Assembly: GCA_033977485.1 (NCBI GenBank)
Contig: CM066984.1
Coordinates: 33,089,501 to 33,153,500 of the forward strand
Source: Hydrangea macrophylla
Lineage: Eukaryota; Streptophyta; Magnoliopsida; Cornales; Hydrangeaceae
DNA: 64,000 bases
Direction: 5' to 3'
Shown here: positions 46,829 to 58,100 of the stretch, in pieces
Layout: each line of letters opens with the position of its first letter
Position numbering within the stretch: the first letter of the stretch is position 1
Position numbers and translations under genes: made by a program
The notes under the pieces: generated by a model
What the model saw: the letters and a program-made list of their open reading frames with translations, nothing else
Databases searched by the model: none
Told to the model about the DNA's origin: nothing

Positions 46829-46848
46829 TGACGCCGTTGCCGGGAACG
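46829..46848 (+). promoter_or_regulatory. Primer-binding site of element F
   Basis: TGACGCCGTTGCCGGGAACG follows the LTR after a short AGTTTT spacer. I recall Athila elements as having TGGCGCCGTTGCCGGGGA (tRNA-Asp type), so it is a slightly mutated version. Confidence 0.85.
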
Positions 46849-46957
46849 GTAACAAAGGCCAGAAATTTTAGATTGATTAGATCCTTCCTTACCCTATTTT
46901 TATCTTTCTTTTTCTTTCTGTTCTTTAGAACAAAAACTATGTGGCTTATGTCCTTCT

Positions 46958-48420
46958 ATGTCCTTCGACTCTATTGAAGGTTTCATCATAGATTTGTTTG
47001 AAGATTCTGCCGATAATGCTGCAAATCCCATCTCTGCCCCTTCTACTTCTGATACAACGTCTGACACAAAAAGTCAACAAGGAAAGAACAGGGCTAACCT
47101 CATCAATGATGGTCAATGCCCTTTGCGTAAACTCTTAGTTCCAGATCGAACAACCATACCTTCTTATATTCGCATCCCACCAAATATGGGTACATTCCAT
47201 TTCCAAAATGGAATGATCTAATTGTTGCGAACTTTTCATAGGAGGGAGAAAGAGAAGGCGTACCTATATATCCGAGATTTTGTTTGTGGCACCTTTACCG
47301 ATCAAATATGCCCAAGTGATACAATTTAGCTAAACCTTTTTTCCTTCACCCTGAAGGATAAACCAAAGTCATGGTTATTATCGCTTAAGCCGAACTCCAT
47401 TTCAACTTAGGCGGCTATTCATGAAGCCTTTCTTAAAAAGTTTTTCCCTAATTAGTTAACTATCGAGGTAGACAAATCAAGATGTACAATCAAAAAGAGG
47501 GAGAAACTTTTGCTGAGGCATGGGAGCGATTCAAAGACTTGCTATTGCTATGCCCACATCATGGCTTTGAGAATTGGCAAACAATAAGCTCCTTCTTTGA
47601 CGATCTTAGTCCAAAATTGAAGAAACTTGTAGAAACCACGAGTGATGGTGACTTTATGAGTAAGAATGCGGACCAAGTTGAAGCCTATTTTGAATGGCTG
47701 GCTGAGCATGTACCAGAATGGGAAACTCATGTGACGAGAACTCAAACAAGTTCAAGCTCGAGTTCAAATCAGAATAGCATCTTTTAGTTGAAAACTGAAG
47801 ATGGGTTGATGCAGAAATACGAGCAACTGGCTCGTAAGTTGGGGGCATTAGAAGCAAAGAAAGACCGAATAATACAGTTTGAGTCCGAATTATCTTGTTC
47901 AAGTTGTCTTCAGATAGGGCATATAACTCAATATTGCCAAATGTACCCTATTTATCAGGAACAAAATCCTGTTGAGGTACTTGTTGTAAATGCCCTATGG
48001 CATTTCAACCCCAATAATAGATGGAGCCATCCTGGTTTCGATCCCAGAAATAACATTGTCGTAGCAAACCCATCTCAACAGTGGTAGCCTAATAAGAGAA
48101 ATCAATACTTACCCCAAAATCAAGGGTACCAACAGAATTACCAACCCACCTATCAACAGAATCAAGGGTACCACCAAAATCAATACCAACAAAATCATCA
48201 ACCTCAACCTAATTACAATCAAGGGAGTAGCAACTATCTTCCATCCAACACCTATGTGCCACCCCATAAAAAGGCACAAAAGGATCCAAATACACTCATG
48301 ATGTAGTAGATGATGCAGATAATGAGTAAACTCAATACAAGTGTGGAGAAGTTGGCTACTTAACAAGGGGATAGAGAAAGAAATATTTTCCTAGCACAGC
48401 TGGAACCAAATTCTAGAGGC
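46958..48420 (+). pseudogene. gag: Athila Gag, broken
   Basis: A start at ATG 46958 (MSFDSIEGFIIDLFEDSAD) is followed by LLVPDRTTIPSYIRIPPNMG (about 47135-47195). In later frames KDKPKSWLLSL (about 47350), FAEAWERFKDLLLLCPHHGF (about 47510-47570) and FFDDLSPKLKKLVETTSDGD (about 47592-47651) follow, then the knuckle CSSCLQIGHITQYC (C-x2-C-x4-H-x4-C, about 47897-47938). A Gln/Asn/Tyr-rich tail (about 48090-48240) ends it. Stops at 47219 and 47785 and at least one frameshift disable it. This block order is typical of Athila Gag. Confidence 0.85.
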
Positions 48421-49680
48421 TAACATTCAGATTCAAGCCCTTCAGGGTCAGGACCACATGAACAGCCCAAGACTGTAAATGTGTTGAGAAGCGAGAAAGT
48501 GATTGAAAAAAACTCTCCTCCCCCACACGCTATGATGAGGTAGAAAATGACAAAGAGTTGGTGGAAGAAGAGAAGAGAAAGAGGGCGAAATAATTGAACC
48601 CAAAAAAAAATCTCCGAGGATACATAATTAAAGAGAAGGCCTGAAAAAGAACCTCTTCTTGAGAAGGCTCCGAAATGCCCTTTTCTGGCACCATATCCTC
48701 AGAGGTTAAGGAAACTTCAACAAGAAACTAAGAGTCAAGGAGTTTTTGGAACTGTTTAAACAAGTGAAGATCAACCTTCCACTCCTTGGTGCAATAAAAC
48801 AAGTACGTTCCTATGCCAAGTTCTTGCAGGAATTATGCACCATGAAGAGGAAGCAAAGTGTCAAGAAAAAGTGCTTATCTTATATGTCAAGCAAGTGCAA
48901 TCATTAAACATAATTTGCCTCCTAAATTCAAGGACCTAGGTATACCAACAGTTTTTTGTATAATCGGTTAGAAAAAGGTGAACAATGCTCTTCTTGATTT
49001 AGGGTCAAGTGTGAATCTCTTACCTTATACTGTCTACCAACAGTTAGGGTCAGGAGAACTCAAGCCCATTCGGATTACTCTTCATCTCATAGATCGATCA
49101 ATCAAATATCCACAAGGAGTTTTGGAGGATGTCCTAGTCTAGATTAACACCTTTGTCTTTCCTATTGACTTTATTGTTCTAGATACCAAGCAGATACACA
49201 ATGCCAGTTCTCAGATTCTGGTGATCTTTGGACGTCCTCTCCTTGTAACTATCGATGTGATAATCAAAGTTAGAAGTGGAGTAATGACCCTAGTCTTTGG
49301 GAATAAGACATTAAATGTCAAAATCTTTTCAAATCCCAAATAAGATGATCTTGATGATGAAGAGGAAGTAAACTGGGTGGAGTTAGTAATCCAGGACTGT
49401 TTTGATTTGACTATTCCCTCTGATCCTGTGGAGTCCATTATCACTAACTCTTGTTATAAACGGGATAAATACACTCTACAGGACAAGGAGATGAGTTGCG
49501 TAATGTTGGAAGTTATGGAGGGAAAAGTTGCAAGAGTGGACGCCTCAATATGAAAAATTGCTGCCAAAGACAAAGTTGGCAATGCTATCAAACCTGTAAT
49601 TTCTAGAGTTGGAATTGATAGAGCTCCCAAAAGAGTTGAAATATGCGTCTGGGAGAAGAGAAGACCTTTCCTATAATTGT
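48421..49680 (+). pseudogene. Athila gag-pol linker and aspartic protease
   Basis: After a low-similarity linker (48421-48900), the protease is read as VNNALLDLGSSVNLLPYTVY (about 48977-49036), with the D-L-G-S/A-S-V-N-L-L-P active-site form used by Athila and Tat. It continues with GELKPIRITLHLIDRSIKYP and VFPIDFIVLDTKQ, then ILVIFGRPLL. There is a stop in the middle (about 49141). The region 49350-49680 is diverged spacer with weak similarity. Confidence 0.8.
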
Positions 49681-51150
49681 TTCATCTATTTTGAATCAAG
49701 AATAGGAGGGTAAGTTAATAAAGTTGCTTAAGCAACATCAGAGTGCATTAGGATGGACCATTACATACTTAAGAGGAATAAGTCCATCTATATGCACGCA
49801 TAGGATTTACCTAGAAGAAGACGCCAAACTCTGTAGACAAATGCAAAGGCGTCTAAACCCAACCATGCAAGAAGTGACGAAGAAAGAAGTTCTAAAATTA
49901 CTTGGGGTAATCTATCCAATCTCAGATAGTCCTTGAGTAAGTCCAACCCAGGTAGTGTCGAAGAAAGCTGGCATTCTAGTTATAGAAAATAAGGAAGGAG
50001 AGTTAGTGCCAACACGTATGACCATAAGCTAGCGCATGTGTATCAATTATCGAAAGCTGAATGCAGTGACGTGAAAGGACCACTTCCCACTTCCTTGTGG
50101 ATCAAATGCTTGAAAGAGTGGCCAGTCATCAATTCTATTGCTTTTTGGATGGTTATAGTGGTCATAACCTGATTGAGATTGATCCTGCAGATCAAGAAAA
50201 GACCACTTTCAACTGTCCATTCAGTACATTCGCATATCAACAAATGCCATTTGGCTTATGCAATGCACCTGCTACTTTCTAGATGCCATTTGGCTTATGC
50301 AATACACATGCTACTTTCCAGAGATGTATGCTATAAATTTTTAGTGATATGGTGGAGAAGATCATGGAGGTATTCATGGATGAATTTTTTGTGTTCGTCA
50401 GTAGTTTTGATGTCTGCCTTGAAAATATTCAAAAGGTGTGAGGACAAGAATCTTGTCCTAAACTGGGAAAAGTATCACTTTATGGTGACAAAAGGAATAG
50501 TTCTAGGTCATAATGTTTCTATAAAAGGGATACAAGTAGATAAAGCAAAAATTGACATATCGCCAATCTTCCTATTCTCACTATAGTAAAGGATGTATGA
50601 TCGTTTCTAGGTTACGTCGATTTTTACCAGAGATTCATCAAGGATTTCAACATTGTGTCTAGGCCATTATGTCAACTTTTGGCTAAGGATATTCCATTTG
50701 AATGGACTAGTGAATGCCAATAATTCTTTGATAAACTCAAGCATCACCTTACCACAACTCCTATAATACAACGTCTAGATTGGAGCCTTCCATTTGAGTT
50801 GATGTGTCACTGTGATCGGAGCTATATTGGGACAACAAAAAGATAAGAAGTCGTCTATTATCTACCATGCTAGCCAGACTCTTGATGTAGCTCAACGAAA
50901 CTACTCCACCACCGAGAAAGAGTTGCTGGCTATTGTGTTTACCTTATAAAAATTCAAACAGTATCTTATCAGCTCGCAGATTGAGTGCTTTACTGATCAT
51001 GCCGCATTCAAGTATCTTTTGTCAAAGAAAGATACAAAACTGTGATAAATACGTTGGATTCTCTTACTCCAAGAGTTAATATGATCATAAAGGATAAGAA
51101 GGGAGTGGAGAATGTAGTGGCTGACCACTTTCCTCGTTTGACTTTCTAAG
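49681..51150 (+). pseudogene. Athila reverse transcriptase and RNase H
   Basis: Recognisable blocks are ALGWTITYLRGISPSICTHR (about 49745-49803), RRLNPTMQEVTKKEVLKLL (about 49849-49905), CINYRKLNAVT (about 50040-50072), QFYCFLDGYSGHN (about 50130-50166) and MPFGLCNAPATF (about 50244-50279). The last block is duplicated by a 39-bp tandem repeat (50244-50282 and 50283-50321). RNase H shows YSTTEKELLAIV-like and IKDKKGVENVVADHFPRL (about 51092-51148). Stops and shifts are frequent, and the YVDD-type catalytic box is not preserved. Confidence 0.8.
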
Positions 51151-51813
51151 ATAATTCTTCACAGGCCATTATGATCTTGACACTTTTTTAGATGAGCAAT
51201 TATTTGCTATGACTACTCTGCCCTGGTACATAGATATCATGAATTACTTGGAAACAGGAGAGACCCCATCTCATTGGTCAAATCCTGATAGAAAAAGATT
51301 TCTATCTATCACCCGATGGTTCTATTTTAATGATCCATGCTTGTTCAAGTACTCTGTGGATCAAGTGATAAGGCAATGTGTCTGAGAGGAGGACATTTCT
51401 CACATTCTAGCTTCTTGCCACTCAAAAGCTTGCGGCAGTCACTTTTAATCTCAAAAGACCGCCCAGAAGGTGTTCAACTGTGGATTTTACTGGCTATCAA
51501 TCTTTAAAGATGCGTATGCTTTCTACAACACCTATGCCAGATGCTAACTATTAGGCAGGTTGTCCAGAAAAATGAGATGCTAATAACCCAATCATCACTA
51601 TTGAACCTTTTGACTGTTGGTATACCGATTTCATGGGACCATTTCCGCCATCCTCTCATTGTGAATATATACTATTGGCAGTTCAATATGTGTCCAAGTG
51701 GGCAGAGGCTGTTCCAACAAGGAGGAATGATCACGGAACTGTGATCGCATTTTTAAAAGAAAATATCCTTTTAAGATTTGGAACACCCAAGGCAATGATT
51801 AGTGATCGTGGAA
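51151..51813 (+). pseudogene. Athila integrase, truncated by element C
   Basis: The frame can be followed through FLDEQLFAMTTLPWYIDIMN (about 51186-51245), HWSNPDRKRFLSITRWFYFN (about 51273-51335), CLFKYSVDQVIRQCV and HILASCHSKACGSHF. It continues into the core with DFMGPFPPSSHCEYILLAVQ (about 51622-51685), YVSKWAEAVPT and FGTPKAMISDRG (about 51777-51812). The first and second catalytic Asp regions are therefore still visible. Element C starts immediately after, inside SDRG. Confidence 0.85.
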
Positions 51814-52191
51814 TGTCACAGCCCGGTCCCACAATAGCGTAACCGGAGCCCGTGGCACGCCACCGAGGCTAAACCAATTCATTAACATTCCCAAAATTAG
51901 GTTTGAAGAACACACGCAGCGGAATAAATAAGTCATTTTGAAAATTATTCGTCCAGTCGACTGATCCTCAGACCCAGTCGACTGATCCTGGTCCAGCAGA
52001 AAGTTGGGTTTTAAAACACCATCCAGTCGACTGCTTTCTACACCCAGTCGACTGGGGCTTCAAATTTTCAGTCGACTGGTAAAGTCCGGTCGACTGAAGT
52101 CCAGCCTGGCCAAAATATCAGTTTTGAAAACCATGATCCAGTCGACTGTGTCGAGGACCCAGTCGACTGATCCTCAAATAAAAGGTGCAGT

Positions 52192-53365
52192 TAGGGGTGA
52201 AAGAAAAACCGAGAAAACCGAACCGACCGACCGAACCGAGTGGTTTGGTTCGGTTTCGGTCGGTGTGCCTAAGACCTCGGTCGGTTTCGATTTTGATTTA
52301 CTGAAAAAGTAAGTTGTCGGTTCGGCTTCGGTTCTTCTTGTAACTAGACCAAAACCGACCGAACCGAATCGAAATATTTAACTATGTACTTATATATATA
52401 TACTTAATATAAGCAGAGTACTATTTTGAAAATTGAATAGCGCGCCACTACTCTCTTTTTGTGTTTATTAATCATGACAGGCTGTGTGGTCAGTGTGGAC
52501 AGCTATTGCAGTCTTGATATGTGTTGTAATATATATTTTATTGTTTACTTTAATATTATTTTAATATTAGTAGATAAACATTGTCAGATAAAATAAGCTA
52601 AGCACGTGAATGACTAGTCCTTGTCACCTTGAAAAGCTCACTTTTCTTTGACTGATCTAGTCATGAGAGTTGTGACTTTTAAAATTTTAATATAAGGGTT
52701 TTGAATCCTTACCATTTCACTTCATTACACTAGACAAAAAGATTTCAATCTCTCAGTCTATCACCTTCCCCAAAATGAGAAGTCTAACCAAAAACATCAC
52801 ACCTCAAACACTCACTGGAGTCACCGCCATACTTACCGGCAAGTCCGCCACCATCCTCCAAACGGCAGCGGCTCTCTCTCTTCCTAAAGAACATTTTTTT
52901 TAAGGAAGGAGAAAGGTCTGTTTGAAATCAAAACACCCAAGATTCAGTTTCTATGGGTTTTTTTTTTAGAAAAGTTTTTATGTTTTAACTCTTGATTTTT
53001 TGAGATCTATCAAATATGATTTTGATTTTTAGAAATCTTGTTTTTAACTCTTTATTTTTTGAGATCTATCGAATGTTCTTGATTTTTATAAAATCTTACT
53101 TTTTTTAGATCTATAAAATATGTGTTCAACTTTATCAAAAACACATATCCTATACCTTTTATTTTCGAGATTCACATTCAAAAACAGTTGTTTATGAGGA
53201 TTAAACCGAACCGACCGAAACCGAACCGAACTATTCTCGGTCGGTTTGATTCGGTGTATTAGGTACTTCGGTCGGTTTTGGTTTTGGCTTTTTGGAAAAC
53301 CGATGTATCGGTTCGGTGTGGTTAAAGGGGTGAAAACCGACCGAACCGAACCGATTTCACCCCTA
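52192..53365. mobile_element. Non-autonomous hAT DNA transposon (1174 bp)
   Basis: The ends are perfect 11-bp inverted repeats (TAGGGGTGAAA and TTTCACCCCTA), flanked by the 8-bp duplication GGTGCAGT at 52184-52191 and 53366-53373. The other LTR of element C shows the empty site at 60313-60320, which fixes the ends. Both subterminal regions (52212-52370 and 53203-53355) are packed with CCGAACCGAC and CGGTTCGGT words in both orientations. These are probably transposase-binding repeats. There is no transposase. A 42-codon open frame (52775-52903) of unknown origin lies inside. Confidence 0.93.
52775..52903 (+). CDS. Small open frame in the hAT element, unknown
   Basis: ATG 52775 to TAA 52901 encodes 42 residues beginning MRSLTKNITPQTLTGVTAI and containing LTGKSATILQTAAALSLP. 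It is less AT-rich than its surroundings and is preceded by a leader-like CT-rich stretch. I do not recognise it. It could be a remnant of the transposase first exon, a captured host fragment or chance. Confidence 0.2.
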   Translation: MRSLTKNITPQTLTGVTAILTGKSATILQTAAALSLPKEHFF

Positions 53366-55120
53366 GGTGCAGTGAGTTGCTGTAAACAGAGGCTCCAGTC
53401 GACTGTTTTCTCAACTTGTCGACTGATTTATGGCAGCTTCTCATTCTGCAGAGTTTTCAAGTTTTAAAAGCTTTTGAATTCAAACGGGGATCAAACACCC
53501 ACTTCCAAAGTACTCCAAAAACAATCCTAACTGTATTAACATATTATCAAAGCACAGTTACAACATGTTACCAACTATTACAACGTTTTAGATTCATTCT
53601 AACATACCAAGTTAAACATAACTAAAAACCATAAGAATTCTTATTACAACATTCCTATTGTCCCAAAACTATAAGATTAACGTTCAAATTACCTTCTAAA
53701 AGAACTCCCAACCCACGTGCTCACTTCTCCGATTCCTCGCCAGCATTTACACCTGAAGTGGTTATTTGAATAACCACATATATTCGATTTGTTTAAGCTA
53801 ACGCTTAGTGAATAAAACAACATATGCACATGAATGATAAACATGTCCGCATTCACATCTCTACAATTCATACTAGTCGCCGGAGACTCACGTGCCTGTC
53901 CATACTCCCAATCCGCGACTCCTCGCCAATAAGTCCACGCGAAAGGGTAAGACCCACGATTCTTCTCTTCAATCGTGCGACCTTAATGCCTATATCGGCT
54001 CCACAAAATGGCACGGTGACCACGTGCTCCTTCTGACCCAAATAAGCAACTTAACATGCTCAAATACATATCACCTTGCTCGCGGTAATCAAAACATTTC
54101 ATCGTGCTATTGGGCCTACTTATCAATATAAATGCCCAATATGAACTACACAACATATCTCTAAGAATTAATACATGCTATTCAAACATAACATGAATAC
54201 ATGTCAAGAAACCATTCCAAAAACATAGTTGAATCACTCACCTCCGATTTACGCTCTTATAATTCAATCTCAAGAAAACCCGTGCACAAAGAACGTGCAG
54301 AAGTCCGTCTAGTACAATTCCTATGAATCAAAATTCCATTTATCAACTTTTATGAAAAATTCTAGGAAACAACTTTTCAGAAAACTTGGCCAAACAAGTC
54401 CTGACATATATCAAAACGAAGCTCTTACCTCGAGGAGCTCGAATATGAAATATGGGAGAAAACAGACTGACGGAAGGTCGTCGTTTGGCGTCGCAAAGCT
54501 CTAAACTCCTAAAATCTCCCTTGGCCTCCTTCTTGAACTTAGGTTAAGAGTTTTGTAAAATATCTCACTCATCTCTATCTATATATAGGCAAAACTCTCA
54601 GGAATTACGTTTACCTCCCCACGAGTTTCCAAAACTCCTAATTAGTCTCTGAAACTTTCTATACAGCTTATTTATAGCTTTACGAGTGAAACTTCAAAAT
54701 TATAAAAGTTTTCGACTAAGTTTTGTTTGGTCGCTAAAACGGGAATTTCTACATGACGTTTCCGAAGTTGCTAATTAGCCTACCAAATTAATAGCGTGTT
54801 AATTCGTTCTCACCAGGATACTAAAACTAGCAACATATATAAATTCTAAAACAGAAATTAATACATATATTGAAATACACAGGTAAACATTTATTTTCAG
54901 ATAAACATTTAAAGTGTTCCTCAGTGACCGTCTCATACTCGGAGAGACGTCACAACAACAAATCCTCAATCACCACAGTTTCAAAGGGCTCTCTAATACA
55001 GACACCCAAATCAACTCGTGAGTTAAAGCTCACCCAAACATGTGTCAAAAGACACGCCACATCACATTATCATGCATGACAATGTAATGCAAAAGCAATA
55101 ACACAAATGCGGGTGTTATA

Positions 55121-55134
55121 ATACTCTCTCCCTT
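55121..55134 (-). promoter_or_regulatory. Polypurine tract of element C
   Basis: On the minus strand AAGGGAGAGAGTAT lies directly before the 3' LTR, as expected for the plus-strand primer. Confidence 0.85.
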
Positions 55135-55162
55135 AAAAGAAGTTTGTCCCCAAACTTATACC

Positions 55163-58100
55163 TCATGTCTCAAAAAGGTGCGGATACTGAGTACGCATCT
55201 CATCTTCTATTTCCCACGTCATCTCTTCCGTAGTTTGGCTACGCCATAACACTTTCACTTTCGATATTACCTTATTCCGTAAGACTTGATCCTTCCGATC
55301 CAAGATTTCTACCGGATACGCAACATACGTCAAATCACTCTGAATCTCATTCGGCGTCGGAGCCATCACTTGTTCCCTATCCTCTACTAAATGTTTACGT
55401 AACAATGATACATGAAATACGTTATGCACTTGAGCATACTCACTCGGCAATTTCATACGATAAGCTACGGTTCCAACTCTCCCAATAATTTCAAAAGGTC
55501 CTACATGCCTCGGGTTGAGTTTCCCGTATCTACCAAATCTGGTTATTCCCTTTGAAGGTGACACCTTCAAATACACCAAGTCTCCTACATCGAATTCCAA
55601 CGGTCGTCTACGCTTATCAGCATAACTCTTATACCTACTCTGCGCTGTCAGTAATCGTTGTCTAATTACCTTTATCTTATCCGTCATTTCTTATACAATT
55701 TTCAGCCCTTCAATCATTCTTTCTCCCACCTCTGTCCAACTAATTGGTGAACGACATACACGACCATATAAAGCTTCATAAGGAGCCATTCCAATACTCG
55801 ACTGAAAACTGTTGTTATATGCGAACTTAATTAACGGCAGGTGGTCTTCCCAATCACCCTGGAAATCAAGTACACATAACCGAAGCATGTCTTCCAAAAT
55901 TTAAATTACTCTCTCTAATTGACCATCGGTCTGAGGATGAAAAGATGTACTAAAGTGTAATTTGGTACCCATTGCTTCTTGCATGGCTCTCCAAAACTTC
56001 AACGTAAAACTACTATCCCTATCCGAAATGATAGAAACTGGGATACCATGTAGTCTCACAATTTCGCAAATATACAACTTAGCTAACGTCATTGGCTTAG
56101 TTGTTCGAAGCGGTAGAAAGTGCGACGACTTCATCAAACGGTCAACAATCACCCAGATAATAGTATTCGATCTCTTCGACCTCGAAAATCCACTAACAAA
56201 ATCCATTGTTATGTGTTCCCATTTCCACTCGGCTATCGGTAACGGTTGTAACAATCCTGAAGGCACTTGGCGTTCGGCCTTTACTTGTTGACAACTAGTA
56301 CAACGCGAAACATAACGTGCTATTTCTCTCTTCATTCCCAGCCACCAATAAACATATCTCAAGTCTCTATACATCTTGGTGCTTCCTGGGTGAACGGTAT
56401 ACTTTGTGTTGTGTGCTTCCTCTAGGATGTTTCGCTTTAACTCTTTCTCACTAGGTACACAAATTCTACCCCTCAGTCTCAACACATTGTTCTCAAAAGT
56501 AAATCCCGGTTGTTTGTCCATCGGAATCTCATCACAAATCTTCTTCAATGCCACGTCTTGAAGTTGTTTCTCTGCGATCTCGTGAATTAAGAGTGGTTGT
56601 GCCACCATCGTCGACATCAAGCCACTTTCAATCCTCGGTATCACTTCAAGCTCCAAATTCTCCATATCTCGTATCAGTTCTTTCTGAGAAGTCAAATCTG
56701 ATGCGGTGTTGGTTGGTAGTTTGCGACTAAGAGCATCGGCGACGACATTCGCCTTGCCCGGATGATATTGAATCGACAAATCATAGTCCTTCATCAACTC
56801 TAGCCATCTCCTTTGCCTCACGTTCAAATCTCATTGTGTAAACAGGTACTTCAAACTCTTGTGATCCGTATAGATCTCACATTTCTCCCCGTATAGGTAA
56901 TGACGCCAAATCTTTAATGCAAAAATCACAACGGCCAATTCTAGATCATGTGTTGGATAATTCTTCTCGTGCGGTCTAAGTTATCTCGATGCATACGTAA
57001 TGACTTTATCACCTTACATAAGAATGCAACCTAAACCTCTATATGAAGCATCACTGTAAATAATAAATCCTTCGGTCCCTGACGGAACGGCTAATATTGG
57101 TGCTTTCACTAGTCGACCCTTCAACTCTTGGAAACTTTTCTCACATTCTGGACTCCAAACAAAAGCAATATCTTTCCTCATTAACTGTGTCATCGGCATT
57201 GCTATACGCGAAAAGTCTTTTATAAATCTCCGATAATACCCAGCTAATCCTAGGAAACTTCGGATGTCTGTCACATTCGTTGGTCTCACCCAGTTGGTAA
57301 CTGCTTCTATCTTCTGAGGGTCTACAGAAATTCCCTTTGCCGACACTATATGTCCAAGGAAAGCTATCTCGGTCAACCAAAACTCACACTTCTTCAATTT
57401 ACCGAATAATCTCTTTTCACGTAATCGTTGTAAAACTAATCGTAAATAATGCTTGTGATCTTCTACGCTTTTGGAGTAGATTAGGATGTCATCTATGAAC
57501 ACGATAACGAACTCATCTAAATAATCCTTGAAAACACGGTTCATCAAGTCCATGAAAGCAGCTGGTGCATTAGTCACTCCAAATGGCATAACCAAAAATT
57601 CAAAATGACCGTATCGAGTCCTGAAAGCTATCTTCTCAACATCTTCCTCTTTGACTTTCAACTGACGGTAACCGGATCTCAAGTCGATCTTTGAAAATAC
57701 TTGAGCCCCTTGTAACTGATCAAACAAGTCATCTATTCGCGGCAACGGATACTTGTTCTTGACGGTCAACTTATTTAACTCTCGGTAGTCGATGCACATA
57801 CGCATTGTTCCATCTTTCTTCTTCACAAACAAGACTGGAGCTCCCCACGGTGAGACACTCGGTCGAATAAAACCCTTCTCAAGTAGTTCTTGTAACTGAA
57901 CCTTCAATTCTTTCAACTATATCGGTGCCATTCGGTACGGCGCTTTAGATATCGGTTGTGACCCTGGTATTATTTCTATTGTGAACTCAAGTTCTCTTTC
58001 AATCAATACGTCGGGTAACTCATTGGGAAAAACATCTGGAAATTCTTGAACTACTGAAATGTCTTCTATTAGTGGTCCAAGAACTCGCGTGTCGACAATT

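Larger units (their letters stand above)
45242..51813 (+). mobile_element. Athila-type Gypsy element, 5' part (element F)
   Basis: The element has a 5' LTR (45242-46822), an Athila-type primer site (GACGCCGTTGCCGGGAACG), gag, protease, RT/RNase H and integrase in plus orientation. Element C cuts it inside the integrase at 51814. The rest of F and its 3' LTR are missing from the window. It inserted in the integrase tail of B. Many stops and shifts show it is inactive. Confidence 0.85.
51814..55120 (-). repeat. 3' LTR of element C, containing a hAT insertion
   Basis: 3307 bp including the hAT element and its duplication, so about 2125 bp net. In plus orientation it runs TGTCACAGCCCGGT to GCGGGTGTTATA. 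CAGTCGACTG words cluster at 51953-52170 and again at 53394-53427 beyond the hAT element. Confidence 0.9.

Noticed and set aside
52004..52312. Open frame spanning the CAGTCGACTG cluster and the left end of the hAT element
   Set aside because: It crosses a transposon insertion point and is made of repeated words, so it is not a gene.
53824..54131. Open frames repeated at 60771-61078
   Set aside because: They lie in both LTRs of element C and are LTR sequence. Duplication of the LTR explains the apparent conservation.
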